The notes under the pieces were generated by a model. It was given only the letters and a program-made list of their open reading frames with translations. It made no database searches and was not told the DNA's origin. DNA of 5,225 bases, from contig VGSO01000223.1 in the NCBI GenBank assembly GCA_016874945.1, positions 1 to 5,225 on the forward strand, in the 5' to 3' direction. The first letter of the stretch is position 1. The number at the start of each line of letters is the position of its first letter. Shown piece by piece: positions 4,498 to 5,225 of this stretch. This DNA is from Deltaproteobacteria bacterium (GTDB taxonomy: Bacteria; Desulfobacterota; Desulfobaccia; Desulfobaccales; 0-14-0-80-60-11). The position numbers were made by a program, and so were the translations under genes.

Positions 4498-5225
4498 ATG
4501 AGCAAAATCCCTGCCGATTATTTACCCCCCAAAGAACTCTGGGCCGAATATACCACGCCCGAAGAGTTCAAGCAGTATGCCTCAGGACAGTGGAGTGTTG
4601 CGGAAGAATTTCTTGATAAGCATGTGGAGGAAGGCCGGGGCGATAACGTCGCCGTCCTGTTCGGGGATCAGAAGGTCACTTATAAAGAACTGCTGGCTTC
4701 GGCCAACAAGTTCGCCAACGTCCTCACCAGCTTGGGCGTCGAATCCCAGGACCGGGTGGGCATCCGCCTGACCAACATGCCGGAAGCCATTGCCATCAAC
4801 TTTGGCATCATGAAAGTGGGCGCCATCCCGGTGCCCGTGTCCCCCTTGTGGGCCAAGGAAGAAGTGGCCTTTGTGTTGAACAACTCGGAATTCAAGGCCT
4901 TTGCGGTGAGCTTCCCACTCATGGCGGCGGTGGAAGACGGGGCGCACGAATTCGAATTCCCCACCAAGATCATCGTGGTGGGCGGCAATCCCGATGAAGT
5001 GGGGGCCAAGGGCTACGTTCCCTTCGGCAAGGCCATGGCCGCAGCCTCGGATCAGTTCACCAATGTGAAACTGGGCGCCAATGACATCGGCGTCATTCTC
5101 TTCACCTCCGGCACCACCGGCCAGCCCAAGGGCTGCGTCCACTTCGTCCGGGAGGTATTGATCGAGTCCTTTATCGTCAACAAGTACGTCTGGAAGCTGG
5201 CCCCCGGCGAGGTTCTGGGCGGGTC
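4498..5225 (+). CDS. AMP-forming acyl-CoA synthetase/ligase, N-terminal part (runs off the window)
   Basis: Activates a carboxylic acid to its CoA thioester through an acyl-adenylate (ANL superfamily). The first 242 residues are present; full-length members have about 500-570. The N-terminal adenylation region is clear: LPPKELWAEY at 9-18, DRVGIRLTNMPEA at 85-97, KVGAIPVPVSPLW at 106-118, and the ATP-binding P-loop TSGTTGQPKG at 203-212. The LPPxELW opening resembles benzoate/2-aminobenzoate-CoA ligase-type enzymes, so an aromatic or short-chain acid is possible, but the substrate-binding and C-terminal regions are missing and the substrate cannot be assigned. ATG 4498 is well supported by AAGGAGG at 4482-4488, 9 bases upstream, and by a good promoter at 4401-4428. 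It begins a new transcription unit. A minus-strand open frame over most of this segment is an antisense shadow. Confidence 0.9.
   Translation, partial: MSKIPADYLPPKELWAEYTTPEEFKQYASGQWSVAEEFLDKHVEEGRGDNVAVLFGDQKVTYKELLASANKFANVLTSLGVESQDRVGIRLTNMPEAIAINFGIMKVGAIPVPVSPLWAKEEVAFVLNNSEFKAFAVSFPLMAAVEDGAHEFEFPTKIIVVGGNPDEVGAKGYVPFGKAMAAASDQFTNVKLGANDIGVILFTSGTTGQPKGCVHFVREVLIESFIVNKYVWKLAPGEVLGG

Noticed and set aside
4582..5142. 186-aa minus-strand ORF over the acyl-CoA ligase
   Set aside because: His/Gly-rich antisense shadow; the plus strand holds the ANL P-loop and a good ribosome binding site and promoter.

Overview
The window looks like chromosomal DNA of a moderately GC-rich, probably anaerobic bacterium. 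Three things hint at a Desulfobacterota (former Deltaproteobacteria) lineage: the pheA-aroD adjacency, an LsrF-type aldolase/thiolase paired with a zinc dehydrogenase, and an acyl-CoA synthetase. No marker gene in the window fixes the taxonomy, so treat this as a guess. I see no CRISPR array, insertion sequence, rRNA or convincing tRNA.

Layout. Positions 1-844 (+) hold the end of an aromatic amino acid operon: the C-terminal tail of prephenate dehydratase (pheA), then type I 3-dehydroquinate dehydratase (aroD). Positions 845-1087 hold a decayed, frameshifted ORF6N-domain gene (-). Positions 1088-3051 (-) hold an LsrF-family thiolase/aldolase followed by a zinc-dependent medium-chain dehydrogenase, probably one carbohydrate or polyol-phosphate unit. 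Positions 3207-3416 and 3701-3895 (-) are two small, unrelated Cys-rich proteins of unknown function. The second has a textbook terminator, and a promoter can be proposed for the first. Positions 3896-4497 carry no convincing gene and end in a good promoter overlapped by a palindrome. From 4498 (+) the N-terminal 242 residues of an AMP-forming acyl-CoA ligase run off the window.

The most unusual thing here is not a gene. At least six stretches are built of 7-bp tandem units from four families: GAAGACC/GAAAACC, GGGAATA, TAAGAAC and AGCTGAA. The three GAA(G/A)ACC arrays lie at or just upstream of the 5' ends of aroD, the dehydrogenase and a small Cys-rich gene, and all three have the same polarity relative to the gene they precede. 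In aroD the array lies inside the only workable reading frame, between the TTG start and the first beta strand. Its copy number could therefore shift the frame. In the dehydrogenase it lies 5 bases before the likely ATG, where a Shine-Dalgarno site would be expected.

The gene groups otherwise look independent: shikimate/phenylalanine synthesis, sugar-phosphate cleavage with oxidation, and activation of a carboxylic acid.
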